From positions 1 to 5,129 of the forward strand of contig DFFY01000097.1 of the NCBI GenBank assembly GCA_002371115.1: 5,129 nt of DNA, in the 5' to 3' direction. Position 1 is the stretch's first letter, and the number at the start of each line of letters is the position of its first letter. The DNA comes from Bacteroidales bacterium UBA3764 (GTDB lineage Bacteria > Bacteroidota > Bacteroidia > Bacteroidales > UBA932). Position numbers and translations under genes: made by a program. The notes under the pieces were generated by a model. It saw only the letters and a list, made by a program, of their open reading frames with translations. It searched no databases and had not been told where the DNA came from. Shown here in pieces: positions 1-5,129 of the stretch.

Positions 1-1
1 G

Positions 2-1198
2 GCCTCCAAGAACTTCAACAGCGCCAAGACCGCCGAGAAGATCTCCAAGGCCGCTACCAAAGCCAAGAAGGTGATCAAGACCTCCAACGAACTGGCCGAT
101 GACGCCATCCGCCAGGTGCGTGGCAATCCATCGCTCTACACGCAGGAATCCCAGCTGGCCGAAGAAGCCGCCAAGGTGGCCCGCCAGGACGGCCAGAAGC
201 TGTTAGACGAATTCAAGCGCGTGATGAACAATCCCACTGCCACCAAGGAAGAGATGCGCAAAGCCACCCTGGCCCTGCAGGGCAACAAGACCGCCCAGAA
301 CCTCCTTCGCAACCAGCCGTCCGACATGCTCCGGGCCAACTTCAATGCGCAGATGCAGAGCATGTACGACGACATTGACGTGGTGGTGGTCAAACGGTTG
401 CGCAGCAAAATCTCCGACGCCTACCCCACCTACAAGAACAACCCGCCGGAGGTGCGCGTCTTCAAGGGCGCCACGGGCAATGCAGGGGACGACCTTCGCC
501 TTGGCCGCAAGATTGGCGCCGACCGCGATGTTACCTACCAGTTCAAGGGACACGACGGCAATTGGTACGACCTCAATGAAAACCTCATGGGAGACACCTA
601 TGCCGAGGCCTTCAACGAGATGCAGTACAAGTTTGTCCCCAAAGACCACACGGAGCTCATGAAGACCCTCAAGAAGGCCGACCAGGCCGTGGTGAACGGA
701 AGACTGGGCCTGGAGTCCTATGGCGATGACCTGGGCCGTATCATCGACCCCACTCGTCAAACAGAAAAGCTGGGAGATCCCGAGCGCATTGCCAAGACCT
801 ACATCCACAAGTGCAAGGAGTGGATGAACCAGGGTGAGGAGGCGCGCAAACAGGCCCAGATGCTCTTCGAAAGCGGGATGAAGGAAGACGCCCTGCGCGT
901 GCTGGGCTACGGAGATGCCCTCATCGAAGAAGGCGTGCGCCAGAACGTAAAGCAGTTCAAGCGCATCCTGGTGCCCCGCATCGAAGCGGCTGCCGCCAAG
1001 GGCGCAAAACTGGATTACACCAAGCTCATGGCCAAGATCCGCATCCTGGATTGCATTGCCTCCCCGCCGCCAAAAGGTGCCATCCCCATCTCCCTGGAAG
1101 AGGCTCGGATCATTCTGATGAACCAGTTCAATACCAGTTTGGAGGCCGTGGTGGAGGAATGCGGCCAGGCGGTGTTGGATGTAAACAAAGTATTATAA
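2..1198 (+). CDS. C-terminal part of a large helix-rich protein of unknown function (5' partial)
   Basis: The frame is open from base 2 with no stop, so the GTG at 71 is probably internal and the gene begins upstream of the window; 398 residues are visible before the TAA. I do not recognise the family. The visible N-terminus is rich in Lys and Ala and reads as a long amphipathic helix. A more compact, probably folded stretch follows, around the conserved-looking motif IGADRDVTYQ (bases 512-541) and a downstream segment with Trp, Tyr and Asp (GNWYDLNE). The last 180 or so residues are again helical and charged, with a Pro-rich break (SPPPKGAIP). No signal peptide or membrane segment is visible in this part. 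The mix of a helical stalk and a compact central region resembles the C-terminal part of large multidomain or secreted effector-like proteins, but that is only an impression. The codons strongly favour G or C in the third position. A lipoprotein gene starts 12 nt after the stop, so the two are probably in one operon. Confidence 0.8.
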   Translation, partial: ASKNFNSAKTAEKISKAATKAKKVIKTSNELADDAIRQVRGNPSLYTQESQLAEEAAKVARQDGQKLLDEFKRVMNNPTATKEEMRKATLALQGNKTAQNLLRNQPSDMLRANFNAQMQSMYDDIDVVVVKRLRSKISDAYPTYKNNPPEVRVFKGATGNAGDDLRLGRKIGADRDVTYQFKGHDGNWYDLNENLMGDTYAEAFNEMQYKFVPKDHTELMKTLKKADQAVVNGRLGLESYGDDLGRIIDPTRQTEKLGDPERIAKTYIHKCKEWMNQGEEARKQAQMLFESGMKEDALRVLGYGDALIEEGVRQNVKQFKRILVPRIEAAAAKGAKLDYTKLMAKIRILDCIASPPPKGAIPISLEEARIILMNQFNTSLEAVVEECGQAVLDVNKVL

Positions 1199-1210
1199 AC
1201 CGTTAAGCGT

Positions 1211-1687
1211 ATGAAAAAATTGTTATTTACCCTAATGGCCCTGGCGCTGGTTTTCTCCTGCGAGAGCCCCAGTCCCGTCCAGGCAGAGATGGAAGCCTAT
1301 GCCAAGGCGCACATTGCCACCCCCGACAGTTTTAAGTTTGATTATATGGGCGTAGAGAAGGAGTACAAGTACGTGAACGACCTCTACACTTATCGACAGG
1401 GACTGGAAGAGCAGGCCGCCAAGGCCTCGGGATCCGTTAACGCCGAGTATGAGGCCGAAATCGCCAAGGTGGACGACCTTTTTGCCGAGGTGGGGTACGA
1501 CGTGGCATGTTATGAATACAAAATGTATTTCTGGTACATGGCCGGCCCCAGCGGCAAGCTCAAGACCCAGGGCGTGGTGCTGGCTCGGTATGATACCGAA
1601 GGCAACCTGTTGGAAATCACCATGGATCCCAGCAGCCTTCCTACCTATCCGGCCTTGAGGATGCTGAAGGACCAGGGAAAACTATAG
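1211..1687 (+). CDS. Small putative lipoprotein, uncharacterised
   Basis: The protein has 158 residues. The N-terminus is a classic lipoprotein signal: MKK, a hydrophobic core at about residues 4-15, then a lipobox-like LVFSC with the acceptor Cys at 17. The mature protein should therefore be lipid-anchored in the outer or inner membrane. Residues after the Cys (ESPSPV) are not a clear acidic surface-export signal, so a periplasm-facing position is possible. The mature part has a helical Glu/Ala-rich middle (about 62-95) and an aromatic strand region (YEYKMYFWYMAG, 101-112). The ATPDSFKFDY stretch near residues 37-45 recalls small Bacteroidota lipoproteins with a DPxSxxF-type motif, a recollection rather than a match I could test. 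The ATG follows the upstream stop by 12 nt with no strong Shine-Dalgarno sequence and no visible promoter, so it is probably transcribed with the upstream gene. Function unknown. Confidence 0.85.
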   Translation: MKKLLFTLMALALVFSCESPSPVQAEMEAYAKAHIATPDSFKFDYMGVEKEYKYVNDLYTYRQGLEEQAAKASGSVNAEYEAEIAKVDDLFAEVGYDVACYEYKMYFWYMAGPSGKLKTQGVVLARYDTEGNLLEITMDPSSLPTYPALRMLKDQGKL

Positions 1688-1693
1688 TTTTAT

Positions 1694-1701
1694 TATCTTT
1701 G
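1694..1701 (+). promoter_or_regulatory. Bacteroidota -7 element (TATCTTTG) just before the Kelch-AraC gene
   Basis: TATCTTTG fits the Bacteroidota TAnnTTTG -7 consensus. No TTG lies 19-21 nt upstream, so the -33 half is missing or degenerate. Only four bases separate the element from the GTG start at 1706, which would put the transcription start at or next to the start codon. The call rests on the -7 match, the short AT-rich gap between genes, and the identical octamer in front of sufC. Confidence 0.5.
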
Positions 1702-1705
1702 TAAG

Positions 1706-3337
1706 GTGAAGCCCTCCCTCAGGCATATTTGTTTTCTGGCAGCCCTGCTCTGGTGCATGGCCACCGGGGCATCGGCTTTGCCCGACAGCCAGCTGAAGGA
1801 ATTGCCGTCACGGCGAATGAAGGACCTGCTGGTGCCCCGTTCGCACCACATGGCTTTTGTATCCGGAGGAGATATCGTGGTGGTGGGAGGACACACTACG
1901 GGGTTCGTTCCCACGGTGAGCGCCGAATACTACCGCGGCGGCCGATGGCACCCCCTACAGCCCCTCTATGCGCACGACTGCGGCTTCCGCGTGCGTCTGC
2001 TGGACGGCCGATGGATGATGGCCGGCGGCTTCGACCAGTACCTGGGCATCGGCCAGAGCTACGTGGCTGAAGTTTACGACAGCACCACGCGATCTTTTTC
2101 CCCGCTGCCCATTATGGAGCAAAAGCGTTCCCATGCCCGGGGCATCTCCCTATCGGATGGGACGGTAGTCATTGCCGGCAACTGCCTGGCGACGGACGTT
2201 GTGGAAGTCTATCGGCCCCAGGAAGGTCCATTGGAATCCCGGCCCACGAAGGAGCAGCGGATGCTGCCTTTTCTCTTCCGGACCGGTGACGACGATGTGC
2301 TTCTTTTAAGCGCCGTGGGAAATCACTGGGAGGCGCTGGATACCGTTAAGATGGAGTTCTTGCATCGTGAAGGCTGCTTCTTGCACCCCTTGCTGGAAAG
2401 CTGGAAACCCATCCATACTTGTAGCAGCAACTGGACGCCTGAGGGCTGCGCCATAGACAGCACCGGCTATCTCCTGGCTGTCCAGAACAAAGCAGGCCAG
2501 ACGGCCCTAATGCTGGTAAGGGAAGGGGAACTGTCCCTTTTGCCCACGCGTTGGGACATTCCTTCCGGCAATCCCGCGAATCCCATCCAGTGGAGTGAAC
2601 AGTTGCTGGTGCACCGCTACCGGGAAGCCGCCCTGCTATTGGGCTGTGATGCCGACGGTGGCCTTTATATATGTCGCATTGACTATCATGATGCGCTCTC
2701 CGGAGGAGAAGCCTCCCTGTGCCTGTACCATGCTCAGTATCCCGGTCCGTTTTTTACGCTGGACGGCCCTGCTGCTGTGCTGCTGGACGACGGTCGCGTG
2801 CTGCTGATCGGCGGTCGGCCCGGGAACAATTACGAGCCCTACTCCACCGTCATGGCCTACTATCCTTTTGACGGTCCGTTCCCTGGTTCGCGTGACATCG
2901 GCGCATTGTGGTGGCTGCCAGTTTTGCTGCTCATTGCCGCAGGAGGGCTTCTATGGCTGTTCCTGCGTAAAAGGGCCGGACGCGGGGGATTGGCTCCGGA
3001 GCCGGATACCAGCGCACGGATGGAGCGTCTGCGGGAGCTTATGGAAGGAGAAAAGCTTTACCTAAGGAAGAATCTGCGGATAGATGATGTTGCTGCCCTT
3101 ATGGCCTCCAACCAAAAATATATATCAGCCTGCATCAACCAGAATACCGGCAAATCTTTCACCGATTTCGTCAATGAATACCGGGTGCGTTATGCCCAAG
3201 AGTTGCTGGTGTCTCATCCAGAGCTGAAAATCCAGGATATCGGCGAGCAATCAGGTTTTTTCAGCAGCGTCTCTTTTCATCGCAACTTCTTGAAAATAAC
3301 CGGAAAGACTCCGGCCCAGTGGCGGGAAGAAAGTTGA
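1706..3337 (+). CDS. Membrane-spanning regulator: periplasmic Kelch-like propeller fused to cytoplasmic AraC-type HTH
   Basis: The protein has 543 residues. Domains in order: a signal peptide or N-terminal membrane anchor (1-24, hydrophobic core FLAALLW, possible cleavage after GASA); a Kelch or galactose-oxidase-like beta-propeller (about 45-390) with recurrent strand motifs such as DIVVVGGH (56-63), GRWMMAGGF (101-109), GTVVIAGN (152-159) and GRVLLIGGR (363-371); one strong membrane helix (about 399-420) followed by the positive-inside RKRAGR; and an AraC/XylS-type double HTH (about 439-541). The second helix-turn-helix (IQDIGEQSGFFSSVSFHRNF) and the ending TGKTPAQWR are typical of AraC. 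By inference, the propeller senses a periplasmic ligand or partner and the HTH regulates transcription from the membrane, like a hybrid two-component system without kinase and receiver domains. GTG is the only possible start: upstream codons in this frame run into the TAG of the previous gene, and the next ATG (codon 18) would lose the signal sequence. The HTH part looks more AT-rich than sufC. The target genes are not evident. Confidence 0.88.
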   Translation: MKPSLRHICFLAALLWCMATGASALPDSQLKELPSRRMKDLLVPRSHHMAFVSGGDIVVVGGHTTGFVPTVSAEYYRGGRWHPLQPLYAHDCGFRVRLLDGRWMMAGGFDQYLGIGQSYVAEVYDSTTRSFSPLPIMEQKRSHARGISLSDGTVVIAGNCLATDVVEVYRPQEGPLESRPTKEQRMLPFLFRTGDDDVLLLSAVGNHWEALDTVKMEFLHREGCFLHPLLESWKPIHTCSSNWTPEGCAIDSTGYLLAVQNKAGQTALMLVREGELSLLPTRWDIPSGNPANPIQWSEQLLVHRYREAALLLGCDADGGLYICRIDYHDALSGGEASLCLYHAQYPGPFFTLDGPAAVLLDDGRVLLIGGRPGNNYEPYSTVMAYYPFDGPFPGSRDIGALWWLPVLLLIAAGGLLWLFLRKRAGRGGLAPEPDTSARMERLRELMEGEKLYLRKNLRIDDVAALMASNQKYISACINQNTGKSFTDFVNEYRVRYAQELLVSHPELKIQDIGEQSGFFSSVSFHRNFLKITGKTPAQWREES

Positions 3338-3363
3338 CGTTTCGCTAAAAATTCGTATCTTTG
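3334..3363 (+). promoter_or_regulatory. Bacteroidota-type promoter of the sufC operon
   Basis: TTG at 3334-3336 and TATCTTTG at 3356-3363 are separated by exactly 19 nt, matching the Bacteroidota primary-sigma consensus TTG-N19-21-TAnnTTTG. The -33 TTG overlaps the TGA stop of the upstream regulator gene. Transcription would start near 3368-3371, giving a leader of about 12-15 nt before the sufC ATG. No operator-like palindrome is obvious in the 45-nt gap. Confidence 0.75.
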
Positions 3364-3382
3364 AAGGTTAAAACGAAAATGG

Positions 3383-4120
3383 ATGTTTCTGGAGATAAAT
3401 AACCTTCACGCCAAGATTGGCGACAAAGAAATCCTGAAGGGGATAGACCTTCATATCGGCCCCGGTGAAGTGCATGCCGTAATGGGCCCGAACGGGGCGG
3501 GGAAGAGCACGCTGAGCGCCGTTCTCACCGGCCGTCCGGACTACGAAGTCACGGAAGGCAGCATCCTGTACAAAGGGGAGGACCTGTTGGCCAAAACGCC
3601 CGAGGAACGCGCCTGGGCGGGGCTTTTCCTCAGTTTTCAGTACCCCATTGAGATTCCCGGCGTCACCATCACGGCCTTCATGAAGGCGGCGGTGAACGCC
3701 AAGCGCAAGGCACAGGGCCTGCCGGAGCTCAAAACCGGCGACTTTCTCAAGCTCATGAAGGAAAAGATGGCGCTGGTGCAAATGAAACCGGAGTTTGCCA
3801 AGCGTGAGGTGAACGTGGGCTTCTCCGGCGGCGAGAAAAAGCGCAACGAGATTTTCCAGATGGCCCTCCTGGAGCCGGACCTGTCCATCCTGGACGAGAC
3901 CGACAGCGGCCTGGACGTGGACGCCCTCAAGATTGTGGCCGATGGCGTGAATACGCTTCGGAGCCCTGAGAAGAGCGCCATCATCATCACGCACTACCAC
4001 AAGCTCCTGGAATACGTGCAGCCGGACGTGGTGCATGTGCTCAAGGCCGGCCGCATCGTGTACACCGGCGGTCGGGAGCTCATCGACGCCATTGAATCCA
4101 AGGGCTTTGACCAGTTTTAG
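3383..4120 (+). CDS. sufC: Fe-S cluster assembly ATPase SufC
   Basis: SufC is the cytoplasmic ABC-type ATPase of the SUF system; it binds SufB and SufD, and ATP-driven dimerisation remodels the SufBCD scaffold on which Fe-S clusters are built. All nucleotide-binding motifs are present: Walker A GPNGAGKST (35-43), Q-loop Gln86 in SFQYPIEIPG, signature GFSGGEKKRNE (146-156, the SufC form), Walker B ending in ILDE with catalytic Glu172, D-loop SGLD (175-178) and H-loop His204 in ITHYHKLLEY. At 245 residues it is close to the normal full length, and DSGLDVDALKIVADGVN is highly characteristic of SufC. The start at 3383 gives the usual short N-terminus before the first strand; an ATG at 3379 is out of frame and opens only seven codons. 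The leader is A-rich without a clear Shine-Dalgarno. A sufD-like gene follows after 2 nt. sufB is not immediately upstream, which is less usual than a sufB-sufC-sufD order. Confidence 0.97.
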   Translation: MFLEINNLHAKIGDKEILKGIDLHIGPGEVHAVMGPNGAGKSTLSAVLTGRPDYEVTEGSILYKGEDLLAKTPEERAWAGLFLSFQYPIEIPGVTITAFMKAAVNAKRKAQGLPELKTGDFLKLMKEKMALVQMKPEFAKREVNVGFSGGEKKRNEIFQMALLEPDLSILDETDSGLDVDALKIVADGVNTLRSPEKSAIIITHYHKLLEYVQPDVVHVLKAGRIVYTGGRELIDAIESKGFDQF

Positions 4121-4122
4121 CC

Positions 4123-4755
4123 ATGGGACACGGTAAGTACATCGATCCGCTTGTCATCCCGGGCGAAGCCTCCTGTCATCCTGAGCTTGTCGAAGGATCT
4201 CTCTACCGCGTCCGGGCGGGGGAAACCCTGAACCTGGAGTACGTGGTGCTGCCCGGGGAGAGCAGGGACATTGACGTCAGCGTGGACTTGGTGGGCCCCG
4301 GCGCAGAGGCGCACATTAAGGCCCTGTATCTGTGCAGCGGCGCGGAGAAGGTGAATTTCCGCATCCTGATGCACCACCGCGCGCCGGGCTGCCACAGCAC
4401 CCAGTGCATCAACGGTATTGCCGGCGGGGAGGCGCAGGTGAACTTCAGCGGCACCATCATCGTCGCCCCGGATGCCCAGCAGACGGAAGCCTACCAGGAG
4501 AACCACAACATCGTGCTCACGGAAAGCGCCAAGGTGGACACCCGTCCGCAGCTGGAGATTTATGCCGATGACGTCAAATGCTCCCACGGAGCTACGGTAG
4601 GGCAGCTCAATCCGGACGAACGCTTTTACATGCGCTCCCGCGGCATCCCCGAGGCGGAAGCCCGGATGCTGCAGATGCTCTCCTTCCTGTCCCCGGTAAT
4701 CCCGGCCGGAAGGGAGGAAGAAATTGAGAAGGTGCTCAGAAGCTATGCGGAGTAG
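4123..4755 (+). CDS. sufD: Short SufD-like Fe-S assembly scaffold protein
   Basis: The protein has 210 residues and contains the SufB/SufD core. The strongest evidence is the C-terminal block TRPQLEIYADDVKCSHGATV followed by FYMRSRGI, close to E. coli SufD. His155 in CSHGATVG corresponds to the SufD histidine implicated, with a SufB cysteine, in cluster assembly. The sequence from about 28 to 160 looks like the repeated strands of the beta-helix core, and 175-208 like the C-terminal helices that contact SufC. SufD proteins usually have well over 400 residues, so the N-terminal helical domain and part of the core are absent, and with 2 nt after sufC there is no room for them here. Residues 11-26 are encoded by a dispersed repeat (see 4152-4200). 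It lacks the SufB-type sequence around the corresponding position, so SufD is preferred over SufB. It is probably translated together with sufC and would form the SufC-binding half of the scaffold. It could be functional or a decaying copy. Confidence 0.88.
   Translation: MGHGKYIDPLVIPGEASCHPELVEGSLYRVRAGETLNLEYVVLPGESRDIDVSVDLVGPGAEAHIKALYLCSGAEKVNFRILMHHRAPGCHSTQCINGIAGGEAQVNFSGTIIVAPDAQQTEAYQENHNIVLTESAKVDTRPQLEIYADDVKCSHGATVGQLNPDERFYMRSRGIPEAEARMLQMLSFLSPVIPAGREEEIEKVLRSYAE
4152..4200 (+). repeat. Two tandem variants of a dispersed TGTCATCC...GAAGG repeat inside sufD
   Basis: TGTCATCC occurs at 4152-4159 and again at 4174-4181, a 22-nt period. The first unit continues CGGGCGAAG and the second TGAGCTTGTCGAAGGATCT; aligned, they differ by two substitutions and a 5-nt TTGTC insertion. 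ATCCT (4178-4182) and AGGAT (4194-4198) can pair as a short hairpin. From memory, the second unit matches a short repeat found dispersed in many bacterial genomes, whose translations give the peptides CHPELVEGS and, on the other strand, SFDKLRMT. Both peptides are readable here. The units are read in different frames (VIPGEA, then CHPELVEGS) and leave the sufD frame open. Confidence 0.75.
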
Positions 4756-5129
4756 GGCGCTGCTCATGCTGTCAGCGGTCGGCCTGGTCCTCGCGGCCTG
4801 TACCAGGGAGGAAATCGACCCGGAAGCGCCCACGCCCACGGAGGTTCGCCTGCGTTCCATTACCGTATCCCAAAGCAGTCTGGTCCTTCCGGCCGGAGGC
4901 AGTGCAGAACTGTCCTTCACCGTGAAGGACCCTGCCTTTGAGATTCCCTCCCTGCTTGTGAAAAACGGCAGCGGAAAGGCGCCGGCCACCTTCTCGCTGC
5001 AAAGCTTCCGTCGCGGAGGGAAGGAAGGAGAGTATGTGGCGGTCTTTAAGGACAATAAGGTGGAAGAGGTGTACAGCACCCAGGTTTGCCTGGTGGTTCC
5101 GCTCAGTAATGCGGAAACGGGCCAGACTT
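4745..5129 (+). CDS. Putative surface lipoprotein with Ig-like beta domain (3' partial)
   Basis: An open frame starts with the ATG at 4745, overlaps the end of sufD by 11 nt and runs off the right edge; 128 residues are visible. Residues 1-19 form a lipoprotein signal: MRSR, a hydrophobic core, then the lipobox LAAC with the acceptor Cys19. The next residues, TREEID, are acidic and resemble the surface-export signals of Bacteroidota lipoproteins, so outer-surface display is plausible. After a Pro/Thr linker (28-33), residues 36-120 look like a beta sandwich: SITVSQSSLVLPAGGSAELS is typical of the first strands of bacterial Ig-like domains in Bacteroidota surface proteins. No enzymatic domain is visible before the cut. 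The overlap implies coupled translation with sufD, although a role in Fe-S assembly is unlikely. No separate promoter is visible. Confidence 0.8.
   Translation, partial: MRSRALLMLSAVGLVLAACTREEIDPEAPTPTEVRLRSITVSQSSLVLPAGGSAELSFTVKDPAFEIPSLLVKNGSGKAPATFSLQSFRRGGKEGEYVAVFKDNKVEEVYSTQVCLVVPLSNAETGQT

Noticed and set aside
71..73. GTG at 71 as the true start of the left-edge gene
   Set aside because: The same frame continues upstream to base 2 with consistent Lys/Ala-rich coding sequence and no stop, so the gene is more likely cut by the window edge.
203..808. Minus-strand open frame (201 codons) opposite the left-edge gene
   Set aside because: The translation is a Val/Gly/His-rich shadow of a plus-strand gene with regular GC-ending codons; no signal or motif supports it.
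3338..3382. Rho-independent terminator or riboswitch in the gap before sufC
   Set aside because: The 45-nt gap holds only the promoter and a short A-rich leader; I see no stable GC hairpin followed by a T-run.
3379..3402. Seven-codon open frame ATG-to-TAA overlapping the sufC start, as a leader peptide
   Set aside because: It is very short, has no regulatory codon run, and the overlap of ATGGATG is easily chance.
3368..4036. Minus-strand open frame (222 codons) opposite sufC
   Set aside because: sufC has every motif of its family on the plus strand; the minus-strand product is His- and Val-rich without domain character.
4123..4755. SmsB-like or SufB identity for the short scaffold protein
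   Set aside because: The PQLEIYADDVKCSHGATVG block is typical of SufD rather than SufB, though a formal alignment would be needed to exclude an ancestral SufB/D type.
4117..5079. Long minus-strand open frame (320 codons) opposite sufD and the last lipoprotein gene
   Set aside because: It is antisense to two well-supported genes, has no recognisable domain, and includes the SFDKLRMT peptide that is just the reverse reading of the repeat. Long shadow frames are expected in GC-rich coding DNA.

Overview
The window most likely comes from a GC-rich member of the Bacteroidota, probably a Bacteroidales-type anaerobe. The evidence is a promoter with the Bacteroidota primary-sigma pattern (TTG, 19-nt spacer, TATCTTTG) before sufC, two type II lipoprotein precursors, weak or absent Shine-Dalgarno sequences, and a Bacteroidota-style membrane-bound AraC regulator. 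Genus-level placement is not possible from the sequence alone. All five convincing genes plus one gene cut by the right edge lie on the + strand, tightly packed.

Left part (2-1687): the 3' end of a long, helix-rich, charged protein of unknown function, open through the left edge, is followed 12 nt later by a small lipoprotein gene. No promoter separates them, so they are probably co-transcribed.

Middle (1706-3337): a GTG-started gene encodes a signal peptide, a periplasmic Kelch-like beta-propeller, one membrane helix and a cytoplasmic AraC-type DNA-binding domain. This architecture fits a one-piece transmembrane transcription regulator. A TATCTTTG -7 element ends only four bases before the GTG, which suggests a leaderless transcript.

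Right part (3334-5129): a good promoter drives sufC (the Fe-S assembly ATPase), then 2 nt later an unusually short sufD (210 codons), then a lipoprotein gene that overlaps the sufD stop and runs off the window. The start of sufD carries two tandem variants of a dispersed TGTCATCC...GAAGG-type repeat, translated in frame. sufB and sufS are not adjacent in the visible sequence.

I found no RNA genes, CRISPR array, transposase, tRNA or convincing rho-independent terminator. No gene-free stretch exceeds 50 bases. The points most worth following up are the minimal repeat-invaded SufD, the Kelch-TM-AraC regulator with its probable leaderless GTG start, and the unidentified left-edge protein.
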